The notes under the pieces: generated by a model
Database searches by the model: none
Told to the model about the DNA's origin: nothing
The model's input: only the letters and a program-made list of their open reading frames with translations
Position numbers and translations under genes: made by a program
Assembly: GCA_023701205.1 (NCBI GenBank)
Contig: JAMPXJ010000001.1
Location: forward strand, 220,869 to 284,868
Reading direction: 5' to 3'
Origin: Oligoflexia bacterium
GTDB taxonomy: Bacteria; Bdellovibrionota; UBA1018
DNA length: 64,000 bases
Shown here: in pieces, positions 34,662 through 42,829 of the stretch
Position numbering within the stretch: the stretch's first letter is position 1
How the letters are laid out: each line of letters begins with the position of its first letter

Positions 34662-35904
34662 GGGCCGGGCCGCGGCCGCGGCGAGCAGGAAGGCGAAGCT
34701 GATCCCGCTGCGGGGGGGCGCCGGAGCGCCCGCCGAGGCGCCGGAAAGCAAGTATGAGGCGATCTTCAACCAGTCCTCCGACGCGATCCTCACCATCCTG
34801 CCGGATGGGCGGATCGATGCCGCGAACCAGGCGGTCGAGGAGGTCACGGGTTTCCTCAAGGGCGAGCTCTCGGGCGCGATGATCGACGTGCTCGTGCCCG
34901 ATCCTTCCAAGCACCTTCACCGCGCGCGCCCACTTACGCGCGAGCTGCTCGCCTCGGCCGGAACCTTCGAGGACATCGCGATCTTGCGCAAAGACGGCTA
35001 CGTCCGCTTCGTGGATCTGCACGTCCGGCGCGTGATGAGCGGACAGGAGCCGCTGACGCTGGCGCTCCTGCGCGACGTGACCGGAAAGAAGAGCATGGAG
35101 CGTGAGCTGATCACCAAGCATTCGGAGCTTCGTAACGCCTACTTCCAGCTCGAGAAGAAGAATGCCGAGCTGCAGGCCATGCAGGAGACGCTCGTGCAGT
35201 CGGGCAAGCTCGCCGCGCTCGGGGAGCTCGCCGCCGGCATCGCGCACGAGCTCAATCAGCCGCTGCAGGGTATCCGCGGCTACGCGCAGGAGATTCAGCA
35301 CCACTTCTCGGCCGCCGCCGCGGCCAGCCCCGAGATCGAGGCGGGCCTCCGCGAGATCGTCTCCAACGTCGACAAGATGGCCGGGATCATCGGCTATCTG
35401 CGCGCTTTCGTGCGCAAGTCCGTCGAGGAATACGCCTGGGCGGACCTGCACCTGGCGATCGAGGAGTCGCTCAAGATGCTTGGCCGCCAGTTCGCCGTGC
35501 GCGGAATCGCGGTCGAGCGCGATTTCGGGAAAGACGTCCCGCCGATCTACGCCAACGCGCTTCAGCTCGAGCAGGTCTTCATCAATCTTGCGACCAATGC
35601 GCGCGACGCGATCGAGGCGACCGGCCGCGGGCGGGGAACGGTCTGGATAAGTACCCGTTTCAAGAACGGATTCGTCGAGATCGACTTCCGCGACGATGGC
35701 TGCGGCATGAATGAGCGGAGCAAGGCTAAAGCTTTCAACCCGTTTTTTACGACAAAGGAGGTTGGAAAGGGCATGGGCCTCGGGCTGAGCCTCAGCTACG
35801 GCATCCTTTCCAAGCTCAACGGGTCGATCGTGGTCCAAAGCGAATTGGGAAAAGGGGCGGCGTTTCGGATCCGCATTCCCAGGGATTTCAGGGAAATCGG
35901 TTAG
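34648..35904 (+). CDS. PAS-domain sensor histidine kinase
   Basis: The 418-residue cytoplasmic protein has a PAS domain (ESKYEAIFNQSSDAILTILP, about 35-150), a coiled coil, and a kinase core. The phospho-acceptor is His200 in GIAHELNQPLQGIRGYAQ. ATP-binding boxes are visible as VFINLATNARDAIEA (N), FRDDGCGMN (G1) and GKGMGLGLSLSYGIL (G2). No membrane segment is present, so the signal is internal. It is the likely partner of the NtrC-type regulator that begins 32 bases downstream, giving an NtrB-NtrC-like pair. The ATG lies inside the end of the HDOD gene. Confidence 0.9.
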   Translation: MRTAKGRAAAAASRKAKLIPLRGGAGAPAEAPESKYEAIFNQSSDAILTILPDGRIDAANQAVEEVTGFLKGELSGAMIDVLVPDPSKHLHRARPLTRELLASAGTFEDIAILRKDGYVRFVDLHVRRVMSGQEPLTLALLRDVTGKKSMERELITKHSELRNAYFQLEKKNAELQAMQETLVQSGKLAALGELAAGIAHELNQPLQGIRGYAQEIQHHFSAAAAASPEIEAGLREIVSNVDKMAGIIGYLRAFVRKSVEEYAWADLHLAIEESLKMLGRQFAVRGIAVERDFGKDVPPIYANALQLEQVFINLATNARDAIEATGRGRGTVWISTRFKNGFVEIDFRDDGCGMNERSKAKAFNPFFTTKEVGKGMGLGLSLSYGILSKLNGSIVVQSELGKGAAFRIRIPRDFREIG

Positions 35905-35936
35905 AAGTTTTGTTTAACGGAACAGGAGAGGAAAAA

Positions 35937-37451
35937 ATGAGCAAGGAACGTGTTCTGGTGGTGGATGACGAGGATACCATTCGCAAGCTTCTCAAGGCGA
36001 GGCTCGAGCGCGATGGGCAGGACGTGGCCGTGGCGGGGAACGCCGACGAGGCGCAGGCCGCTTTCGCGACGGGTGGCGAGGTCGGGGTGCTCGTGACGGA
36101 TCTTCGCATGCCGGGCAAGGACGGCTTCGCGCTGATGAGCTGGGCGAAGGAGAAATACCCGCAGCTCCGCGTGATCGTCATCACCGGGCATGGCGAGAAG
36201 GAGGTCGCGGTCAAGGCCCTGCGTCAGGGCGCGGCCGACTACCTCGAGAAGCCCTTCGATCTCGACGAGCTCGCGCACTCCGTGCAGCGCTGCCTGCGTG
36301 AGTACCGCCTGGAGCGTGAGAACGCGGATCTCGTCGGGCGTCTCGAAGCCCGCGCCGAGCGGGTCGAGGGCAGGAGCGAGGACAAGCTCTGGTATGTCTC
36401 CAAATCGCCCGCGATGGGCAAGGTGAACGAGTGGGTGACCATTCTCCGGCGCGAAGCGATGCGCGGCGAGGCCGAGGAGCCGTCGGTCCTGGTGCTCGGT
36501 GAGAGCGGTACCGGCAAGGAGGGGATCGCCCGGATGATCCATGCGGGCTCCCGCCGCGGCAAGGGTCCCTGGGTCGCGGTGAACTGCGCGAACTTCAACG
36601 AGCAGCTGCTCGAAAGCGAGCTCTTCGGCCATGAGCGCGGCGCCTTCACGGGCGCGAACTCCCTCAAGCGCGGCCTCTTCGAGATCGCCAAGGGCGGCAC
36701 GCTCTTCCTCGACGAGATCGGGGAAATGGACGTGAAGCTGCAGGCCAAGCTCCTGCGCGTGCTGCAGGAGAAGGTCTTCCGGCGCGTGGGCGGCACCGCC
36801 GACATGCAGACCGACGTGCGGGTGGTCGCGGCCACGAACCAGAACCTCCAGACCCGCGTGAAGGAAGGGAAGTTCCGCGACGATCTCTATCACCGGATCA
36901 GCCGGGTGGTGATCGAGGTCCCGACCCTCTCGGAGCGCTCCGACGAAATCGTGCCGATGGCCCGGCAGTTCGCCGAACGCGCGTTCCGCGCCCGGGGCAA
37001 GGTCTTCGGCGGCTTCGCGCCCGAGGCCGAGGCGGCGCTTTGCGGTTACTCCTGGCCGGGCAATGTCCGGGAGCTGCTGAACGTCGTGGAGCGCACGGCG
37101 CTGATCTGGGAGGGGCAGGGCGCGCTGACCGCCAAGTCGCTCTCGATCCCGTCGAACGCGACGGCGTCCTCGGGCGGCTCTCGGCTCGAGCTCGTCAAGC
37201 CGCAGATCGATCCGAACTCGACCGACAGCTATACCGAGCTCAAGAAAAAGTGGTCCGACTCGTTCGAGAAGGAGTACCTCATCGCTACCCTGGTCCGGCA
37301 CGGCGGGAACGTTTCGGCCGCGGCTCGGGACGCGAAGCTCGACCGCAGCAACTTCCTCCGACTCCTTCGCCGGCACGGACTGAGCGCCGAGGCCTATCGC
37401 GCGACGCCGGGCAAAGACAAGCTGCAGGCGGTGGAGAAGGTCGCGGCCTGA
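35937..37451 (+). CDS. NtrC-family sigma-54 activating response regulator
   Basis: The ATG at 35937 follows AGGAGAGG. The 504-residue protein has a receiver domain (phospho-acceptor Asp55 in VTDLRMPG) and a central AAA+ domain with Walker A GESGTGKE (188-195), GAFTGA (235-240) that contacts sigma-54, and FLDEIGEM (Walker B). A C-terminal Fis-type helix-turn-helix completes it (GNVSAAARDAKLDRSNFLRL). It should activate sigma-54 promoters upon phosphorylation by the adjacent kinase. One such promoter is seen upstream of the GGDEF gene at 38398. It ends directly before the DUF4329-like gene. Confidence 0.95.
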   Translation: MSKERVLVVDDEDTIRKLLKARLERDGQDVAVAGNADEAQAAFATGGEVGVLVTDLRMPGKDGFALMSWAKEKYPQLRVIVITGHGEKEVAVKALRQGAADYLEKPFDLDELAHSVQRCLREYRLERENADLVGRLEARAERVEGRSEDKLWYVSKSPAMGKVNEWVTILRREAMRGEAEEPSVLVLGESGTGKEGIARMIHAGSRRGKGPWVAVNCANFNEQLLESELFGHERGAFTGANSLKRGLFEIAKGGTLFLDEIGEMDVKLQAKLLRVLQEKVFRRVGGTADMQTDVRVVAATNQNLQTRVKEGKFRDDLYHRISRVVIEVPTLSERSDEIVPMARQFAERAFRARGKVFGGFAPEAEAALCGYSWPGNVRELLNVVERTALIWEGQGALTAKSLSIPSNATASSGGSRLELVKPQIDPNSTDSYTELKKKWSDSFEKEYLIATLVRHGGNVSAAARDAKLDRSNFLRLLRRHGLSAEAYRATPGKDKLQAVEKVAA

Positions 37452-38219
37452 TTGGACCTGCCGCTTTTCGCCGGAATCCTGCTTTCCCTTCTCTCCGCGG
37501 CCGAGCCCGCCTGGGCCGGCCCGGAGGAGGGGGGGCTCTCCCGCGCGATCGATAGCCTGAATTCGCTCAATCGGTCCTCGAAACCCGAAGCGCGGCCTTG
37601 CGGTCCGGGAGCCGCGCCGCGCGCGCAGCTCCGGACGGTCGGGCCACAGCGCCTTGAGGTCGAGCACTTCCGGGGGCGCCGGACTTTCACGGTTCACGAG
37701 ATGGCCGAGCCGCGCGTCAGCTTCCCGGATCGCGATCGGGCAGCGATCGCGTTCGTCGATTTCGTGCGCGCCGAGTTCCCCAAGCAGTTCGTGGAATATT
37801 GCGCGTATCTGGTGCGTGACGGAGCAGGCGGAGTGACCTTCCGGAATGTCACGGTGGGTTCGCCAGGTTCTTGCGCGCCACTGGAGTGGCCGGTGCCGCG
37901 CGACGCGGTCGGGCTGGTGCATACGCATCCGCAGCACGGCGAGCGCAGAAGGGACCTCGCGGCTTCGGACCAGATTTTCTCCGAGACGGATTACGAGGCT
38001 GCCGAAAGCCTGAATCCGCGGATCCCAGTTTACCTTGGAGCGCCCGCGGGCCATGTGCTTCGTTATGATCCCGGCCAGACCGAATGCCAGGGCGAGAACG
38101 TGAGGCACCGGTATGTCATCGTGCGAAAGCCGGCCGCAGCAGGAAGGCTTCTGGTGAGCCCCGAGGAGTTTCGGCCGGTGCCCGGAGCCTCGCAGGCGGC
38201 CTATTGCCGTAATCATTGA
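37452..38219 (+). CDS. Exported DUF4329/JAMM-like protein
   Basis: The protein begins at a TTG directly after the NtrC-type stop, with a signal peptide (PLFAGILLSLLSAAEPAWA). The second half contains VGLVHTHPQHGERRRDLAAS followed by IFSETD, an HxHP...SxxD arrangement like the metal site of JAMM/MPN peptidases and DUF4329 proteins. These are often toxins or peptidase-like domains. Five cysteines are present in the mature part. A TTG start and lack of a gap suggest coupling to the regulator gene. A secreted enzyme in a two-component operon is unusual; its target is unknown. Confidence 0.6.
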   Translation: MDLPLFAGILLSLLSAAEPAWAGPEEGGLSRAIDSLNSLNRSSKPEARPCGPGAAPRAQLRTVGPQRLEVEHFRGRRTFTVHEMAEPRVSFPDRDRAAIAFVDFVRAEFPKQFVEYCAYLVRDGAGGVTFRNVTVGSPGSCAPLEWPVPRDAVGLVHTHPQHGERRRDLAASDQIFSETDYEAAESLNPRIPVYLGAPAGHVLRYDPGQTECQGENVRHRYVIVRKPAAAGRLLVSPEEFRPVPGASQAAYCRNH

Positions 38220-38285
38220 ATCGCAAGCGAGTGCGTGGGGTCGCGAGCGCGGCATGTGTCTCCTCCTACCCAAGGCGGCACGGGA

Positions 38286-38309
38286 CACGCGCGCCGCTGG
38301 GAGCGCGTG
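38286..38309. promoter_or_regulatory. Inverted repeat upstream of sigma-54 promoter
   Basis: CACGCGC (38286-38292) and GCGCGTG (38303-38309) are separated by 10 bases and lie about 30 bases upstream of the -24 element. It could be a regulator binding site, although NtrC-type enhancers are usually farther upstream. Confidence 0.35.
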
Positions 38310-38327
38310 ATTTCCACAGCTTACGGT

Positions 38328-38343
38328 TGGCACTCCCGGTGCT
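38328..38343 (+). promoter_or_regulatory. Sigma-54 promoter of the diguanylate cyclase gene
   Basis: TGGCACTCCCGGTGCT matches the -24/-12 consensus TGGCACG-N4-TTGCW with two mismatches: the essential GG (38329-38330) and GC (38341-38342) have correct 10-base spacing, and the preceding base is T as preferred. Predicted transcription start near 38354, 44 bases before the ATG. Confidence 0.65.
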
Positions 38344-38397
38344 TTTACTCAGGGCAGAAGGCCGGACATCGGGTCCGGTCAGCCGGAGGATAACAGC

Positions 38398-39039
38398 ATG
38401 GACCGGGAGCACTTGGAGTCGAGCCTCAGGGAAATCCGTCATCTCCTCTCACACCTCCACGGTGAAGTCACCGCCCTGGAGCAGAACTACAACCAGGTGC
38501 TCTCGGTTCTCCGGCGTTTCGAAACGGTCGCCGATCTCGACGATCTCACGGGGCTGCTCCGTCGCCGCGCCTTCTTCAGGAAATGGCAAACGCTCCTGGA
38601 GAAGTGCCAGTCCCTGGGCGAGAACTGCGGCGTGCTGATGATCGACATCGATCACTTCAAGAAGATCAACGATACGCACGGGCACGCCACGGGCGACGAG
38701 GTGCTCAGGCGCGTCTCCGAGCTGCTCAAGCGTTTCGAGTCGCCGCGCTGTTTTGCCGGCAGGCTCGGCGGCGAGGAGTTCGCCGTGGTCGTCGCGGGAA
38801 CGGACGCGGAGATTCTCGGCGCGGGAGAGCTCATCCGGCGGGGCGCGGAGCGGCTCCACGGCCCGGTGCTTGGCGCCGACGGGAAGGAGGCGCCGAACGT
38901 CGAATGGCGCTGCACCCTGAGCGCGGGAATGGCATCGTCGTCGAAGGCGGGCTACGAGCCTACACGAATCCTCAAAGCCGCGGACGAGGCCCTCTATCAG
39001 GCAAAAGCCAAGGGCCGCAATCAGGTGCGGGCGGCCTGA
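38398..39039 (+). CDS. Diguanylate cyclase (GGDEF domain)
   Basis: The 213-residue protein has an N-terminal helical coiled-coil of about 45 residues and a full GGDEF domain: DDLTGLLRRRAFF, GVLMIDIDHFKKINDTHGHATGDEVL and GGEEF (124-128), ending in ADEALYQAKAKGRN. It makes c-di-GMP from two GTP. The inhibitory I-site RxxD five residues before GGEEF is absent (SPRC there). A sigma-54 promoter match lies upstream and GGAGG precedes the start. The sensory input probably comes through the coiled coil or through transcription, as no receiver is present. Confidence 0.9.
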   Translation: MDREHLESSLREIRHLLSHLHGEVTALEQNYNQVLSVLRRFETVADLDDLTGLLRRRAFFRKWQTLLEKCQSLGENCGVLMIDIDHFKKINDTHGHATGDEVLRRVSELLKRFESPRCFAGRLGGEEFAVVVAGTDAEILGAGELIRRGAERLHGPVLGADGKEAPNVEWRCTLSAGMASSSKAGYEPTRILKAADEALYQAKAKGRNQVRAA

Positions 39040-39092
39040 GCGGAGTTTGCGGCGCGTCAGGTCCGGGCCGGGAGTTTGTAAAAGCCCGGGGG

Positions 39093-39995
39093 ATGTGGGA
39101 TACAAGGCGGGTGTACACACTGACGCCCGTTGATCAGGTCGGAATCGAAGAGCGCATCGCCCGTCTGAATGCCCGAAGCATCAAGAAGGAAGCCAAGCTC
39201 GAAGCCCTCAAGCTCGCCTTGAGCATGCTGGATCTGACGACCCTGGATTCCAAGGACACCCCGGGAAAGGTGAAGCAGCTGTGCGCGAAGGCCATCCGCC
39301 CTTGCGAGGCGATGCCGGAACTCCCGTCGGTCGCCGCGGTCTGTGTCTATCCCAATCTGGTGCGGGTCGCGAAGAAGGCTCTCCAGGGCCACCGCATCAA
39401 CGTCGCCGCCGTGGCCACCGCGTTCCCGAGCGGGATGAGCTCGCTGAAGTTCCGTCTGGAGGAAACGCGCTGGGCGGTGAACGAGGGCGCCGACGAGATC
39501 GACATGGTCGTCTCGCGCGGCAAGTTCCTGGCGGGCGAGTACGACGCCGTCGCCGACGAGATCAGCGCGGTGAAGGAAGCCTGCGGAAAGGCGCATCTCA
39601 AGGTGATTCTCGAGACCGGCGAGCTCAGCACGCTCGATAACGTGAGGCTCGCCAGCGATATCGCGATCCTCGCGGGCGCCGATTTCATCAAGACTTCGAC
39701 CGGGAAGATCCAGCCCGCCGCCACGCTTCCGGTGACGCTGGTGATGCTTCAGGCGATCCGCGATCACTATTATCGCACGGGCAAGGTGATCGGAATGAAG
39801 CCCGCCGGCGGGATCGCCACGGCGAAGCTCGCGCTGCAATACCTCGTGATGGTGCGCGAGACGCTGGGCGAGACCTGGCTGCATCCGGACCGCTTCCGCT
39901 TCGGGGCGAGTACGCTCGCCAACGATCTGCTTCGCCAGATCGTCAAGGAGAAGACGGGCGTTTACCAATCTCTTGATTATTTTTCCAAGGACTGA
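39093..39995 (+). CDS. deoC: Deoxyribose-phosphate aldolase
   Basis: The 300-residue protein (ATG at 39093; a GTG at 39111 is possible) has the DERA signatures FIKTSTGK with Schiff-base Lys200 and GMKPAGGIAT with Lys236. Further motifs are VCVYPNLV, VATAFPSG and EIDMVVSRGKFLAG. It cleaves 2-deoxyribose 5-phosphate into glyceraldehyde 3-phosphate and acetaldehyde. The following aldehyde dehydrogenase, 5 bases downstream, would oxidise the aldehyde product. Adenosine deaminase lies further on, opposite strand, in keeping with nucleoside catabolism. Confidence 0.95.
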   Translation: MWDTRRVYTLTPVDQVGIEERIARLNARSIKKEAKLEALKLALSMLDLTTLDSKDTPGKVKQLCAKAIRPCEAMPELPSVAAVCVYPNLVRVAKKALQGHRINVAAVATAFPSGMSSLKFRLEETRWAVNEGADEIDMVVSRGKFLAGEYDAVADEISAVKEACGKAHLKVILETGELSTLDNVRLASDIAILAGADFIKTSTGKIQPAATLPVTLVMLQAIRDHYYRTGKVIGMKPAGGIATAKLALQYLVMVRETLGETWLHPDRFRFGASTLANDLLRQIVKEKTGVYQSLDYFSKD

Positions 39996-40000
39996 CCCAG

Positions 40001-41494
40001 ATGAAGACCAAGAAAAGCCTCGCAAAGGAAGAAGCGGCGCCGCGCCTGAACTTCAAGACCTCCTGGACCTATCAGCCCGCGCTGGAGAGCACCGCGCCCG
40101 CGCGCATCGCCGGGCGCTATGAGCTTTTCATCGGCGGGAAGTTCGTCGCGCCGGCGGGGGGCAAGTATTTCCCGACGATCAATCCCGCGACCGAGTCGAA
40201 GCTCTCCGAGGTGGCCGAGGCCGGAGAGAAGGACGTCGATCAGGCGGTCCGCGCCGCGCGTGCGGCCAAGGAAGGGGCCTGGGGACGAATGCCCGCGAAG
40301 GAGCGCGGAAAATATCTGTTCCGCATCGCGCGCATGATCCAGGAGCGCTCGCGCGAGCTGGTCGTGACCGAGACGCTCGATGGCGGCAAACCGATCCGCG
40401 AGTCGCGCATGGTGGACATCCCGCTCGCGGCCAATCACTTTTTCTATTACGCGGGCTGGGCCGACAAGCTCGAATACGCGTTCCCCGCGCGTCGCGCCCG
40501 TCCGGTCGGCGTCGCCGGCCAGATCATTCCCTGGAACTTCCCGCTGCTCATGGCCGCCTGGAAGATCGCCCCGGCGCTCGCGGCTGGCAATACCGTGGTG
40601 CTCAAGCCCGCCGAGACGACGCCTCTCTCGGCGCTCAAGCTCGCCGAGATCATCCAGGAGGCCGATCTTCCTCCGGGCGTGGTGAACGTGATCACGGGGG
40701 CGGGTGCCACGGGCGCCGCGCTCGTCGCCCATCCGGGGATCGACAAGGTGGCTTTCACCGGCTCGACCGAGGTCGGCAAGAACATCCAGAAGGCGATCGC
40801 GGGGAGCGGCAAGCGCTGCACGCTGGAGCTCGGCGGCAAGAGCGCGCACATCATTTTCGAGGACGCGGCGCTCGACCAGGCGGTCGAAGGCATCGTGGAC
40901 GGAATCTTCTTCAATCAGGGTCATGTCTGCTGCGCGGGCTCGCGGCTCTTCGTTCAGGAGTCGGTGGCCAAGCAGGTGATCCGTCGTCTGCGCGACCGGA
41001 TGGAAACCCTGATCGTGGGCGACCCGCTCGACAAGAACACCGACATCGGCGCCATCAACTCGAAGCCCCAGCTCGAGAAGATCGAGAGCTACGTGAAAGC
41101 GGGGCTTGCCGAAGGCGCGAGCTGCTACCAGCCCGAGTGCGCGCTGCCGAAGAAGGGGTACTTCCATCGGCCCGTGCTTTTCACCGACGTGGCGCAGTCG
41201 CACCGGGTCTCGCAGGAGGAGATCTTCGGACCGGTGCTGGCGATCCAGACGTTCCGGACGATCGAGGAAGTGGTCGAGAAGGCGAACAATACGCCTTATG
41301 GATTGGCGGGAGGCGTGTGGAGCGACAAGGGCGCCAAGGTCTTCAGCGTCACGAGCCAGCTCCGGGCGGGCGTGGTCTGGGCAAACACGTATAACAAGTT
41401 CGATCCGACCTCTCCCTTCGGCGGTTACAAGGAAAGCGGTCTGGGCCGCGAAGGCGGGCTGCACGGCCTGGCTCCTTATCTCGAGCTGAGTTGA
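40001..41494 (+). CDS. Aldehyde dehydrogenase (catalytic)
   Basis: The 497-residue protein has all hallmarks of an NAD(P)-dependent aldehyde dehydrogenase: IIPWNFPLLMAAWKIAPALA, FTGSTEVGKNIQ, catalytic base Glu276 in LELGGKSA and nucleophile Cys310 in FNQGHVCCAGSR, then EIFGPVLA and SPFGGYKESGLGREGG near the C-terminus. It starts 5 bases after deoC, so it likely oxidises the acetaldehyde made by deoxyribose-phosphate cleavage. A truncated paralog follows. In ALDH16 proteins a catalytic and a truncated ALDH domain are joined, which this gene pair resembles. Confidence 0.95.
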   Translation: MKTKKSLAKEEAAPRLNFKTSWTYQPALESTAPARIAGRYELFIGGKFVAPAGGKYFPTINPATESKLSEVAEAGEKDVDQAVRAARAAKEGAWGRMPAKERGKYLFRIARMIQERSRELVVTETLDGGKPIRESRMVDIPLAANHFFYYAGWADKLEYAFPARRARPVGVAGQIIPWNFPLLMAAWKIAPALAAGNTVVLKPAETTPLSALKLAEIIQEADLPPGVVNVITGAGATGAALVAHPGIDKVAFTGSTEVGKNIQKAIAGSGKRCTLELGGKSAHIIFEDAALDQAVEGIVDGIFFNQGHVCCAGSRLFVQESVAKQVIRRLRDRMETLIVGDPLDKNTDIGAINSKPQLEKIESYVKAGLAEGASCYQPECALPKKGYFHRPVLFTDVAQSHRVSQEEIFGPVLAIQTFRTIEEVVEKANNTPYGLAGGVWSDKGAKVFSVTSQLRAGVVWANTYNKFDPTSPFGGYKESGLGREGGLHGLAPYLELS

Positions 41495-41503
41495 GGAGTG
41501 AAG

Positions 41504-42424
41504 ATGCGCAACAAGAGCGAGGAAAACGGCATGGGCGGACAGATTCAGGAAGCCGGCGCGGAGCGCGCCCGGATCCCGGTGCTCAAGACCTACAAGATCT
41601 ACGTGGACGGGAAATTTCCGCGCACCGAATCGGGGCGCTATTTCCAGTTCAAATCGCCGGCGGGCGGCTGGAGCGCCAATCTCTGCGAGTGCTCGCGCAA
41701 GGACTTCCGCGACGCGGTCACCGCCGCTCGCGGCGCGTTCGCGAAGTGGTCGAAGGCGACGCCATTCAACCGCGGCCAGATCCTTTATCGCGTCGCCGAG
41801 ATGCTCGAAGGGCGCAAGGCGCAGTTCGTCGAGGAGCTCTTGCATCAGGGATTGACGCGCGCGCAGGCGGAGTCCGAAGTCGCGGCCTCGGTGGATCGCC
41901 TCGTTTATTACGCGGGCTGGACGGACAAGTTCCAGCAGGTTTTCAGCGCGGTCAATCCGGTGGCCTCCTCCTATTTCAACTTCTCGGTACTCGAGCCCAC
42001 CGGAGTCGTCGCGGTCCTGGCGCCCGAGGAGAGCTCGCTCCTGGGCCTGGTTTCGTGCGTCGCCCCGGTGATCGCGGGCGGCAACAGCTGTGTCGTGCTC
42101 GCGTCCTCGCGTCTTCCGCTTTGCGCGGTCACCTTGGGCGAGGTTTTGAATTCCTCGGATGTCCCGGGCGGGGTCGTCAATATCCTGACGGGCTTCCGTA
42201 AGGAACTCCTGGCTCAGTTCTCGAGCCATATGGACGTTAACGGGGTGCTTTACTGCGGCGATTCCGCGGAGGAAATCCGCAAGGTTCAGACCGACGCCGC
42301 GCTGAACGTGAAGCGCGTGAGTCTCCAGCCGGAGCAGGACTGGGCGAAGGCCGAAGCTCAGGGGCCCTATCCGATCCTGGCCTTCCAGGAAGTGAAGACC
42401 ACCTGGCATCCGATCGGGAACTGA
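41504..42424 (+). CDS. Truncated, non-catalytic aldehyde dehydrogenase paralog
   Basis: The ATG at 41504 (GGAG about 6 bases upstream) gives 306 residues homologous to the first 60% of aldehyde dehydrogenases: KTYKIYVDGKFPRTESG, RGAFAKWSKATPFNRGQIL and VDRLVYYAGWTDKFQQVF. The region then ends without the catalytic Glu, the nucleophilic Cys or the GxTxxG coenzyme motif. It is intact as a reading frame with normal codon use and a good ribosome-binding site, so it is a real gene, not debris. It probably forms a complex with the upstream enzyme, by analogy to the second domain of ALDH16. Start and end are clear. Confidence 0.8.
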   Translation: MRNKSEENGMGGQIQEAGAERARIPVLKTYKIYVDGKFPRTESGRYFQFKSPAGGWSANLCECSRKDFRDAVTAARGAFAKWSKATPFNRGQILYRVAEMLEGRKAQFVEELLHQGLTRAQAESEVAASVDRLVYYAGWTDKFQQVFSAVNPVASSYFNFSVLEPTGVVAVLAPEESSLLGLVSCVAPVIAGGNSCVVLASSRLPLCAVTLGEVLNSSDVPGGVVNILTGFRKELLAQFSSHMDVNGVLYCGDSAEEIRKVQTDAALNVKRVSLQPEQDWAKAEAQGPYPILAFQEVKTTWHPIGN

Positions 42425-42463
42425 TCCGGTAAAGTCCCGACTCCGCCTGCCGAAGAGGGAGGT

Positions 42464-42829
42464 ATGGAACCTCTCTACCTGCAATCGGAAAAGGCGCTCT
42501 ACTCGTATCTCAAGAAATTCCTCAAGGAAAAGCCGAACGCGGTCCAGCTGGACGGGTCCACCACGGCCACTCCGAACCGCGGCGTCGTCGTCGTGTTCCG
42601 CTATTCGGTGACCGGGCAGAAGTACAAGCTCCTTGGCGAGCTGACGCGTAAGGCAGCCCAGGAGTTCGTGAAGCTGGTCGACGAGCATGGCGAAGCGGGC
42701 GTGGCGCTCCGCGAATACGAGAGCGAGCAGGGCGAATGCCTCATCCTGGCCAACTCCCGGGAGCCTGGCGGCTGGGCCTGCGTTCCGTACGTCAACAAGA
42801 GCTCCGACAAGTTCAAGAGGGCGGCCTGA
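42464..42829 (+). CDS. Small protein of unknown function
   Basis: The 121-residue protein has no signal or membrane segment. It is rich in Lys, Glu and Tyr with mixed helix and strand (LYLQSEKALYSYLKKFLKEK, GVVVVFRYSVTGQKYKLLGE). Family not recognised. GAGGGAGG lies just before the ATG. Its stop overlaps the likely CTG start of the next gene by three bases. Confidence 0.6.
   Translation: MEPLYLQSEKALYSYLKKFLKEKPNAVQLDGSTTATPNRGVVVVFRYSVTGQKYKLLGELTRKAAQEFVKLVDEHGEAGVALREYESEQGECLILANSREPGGWACVPYVNKSSDKFKRAA

Noticed and set aside
35901..38333. 810-codon minus-strand frame opposite the NtrC-type gene
   Set aside because: GC-rich codon bias keeps the opposite frame open. The plus strand has receiver, AAA+ and Fis domains, while the opposite product has no recognisable domain.
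39977..42688. 903-codon minus-strand frame opposite both dehydrogenases
   Set aside because: Shadow of two dehydrogenase frames; no domain or signal peptide and Arg/His/Leu-rich composition.
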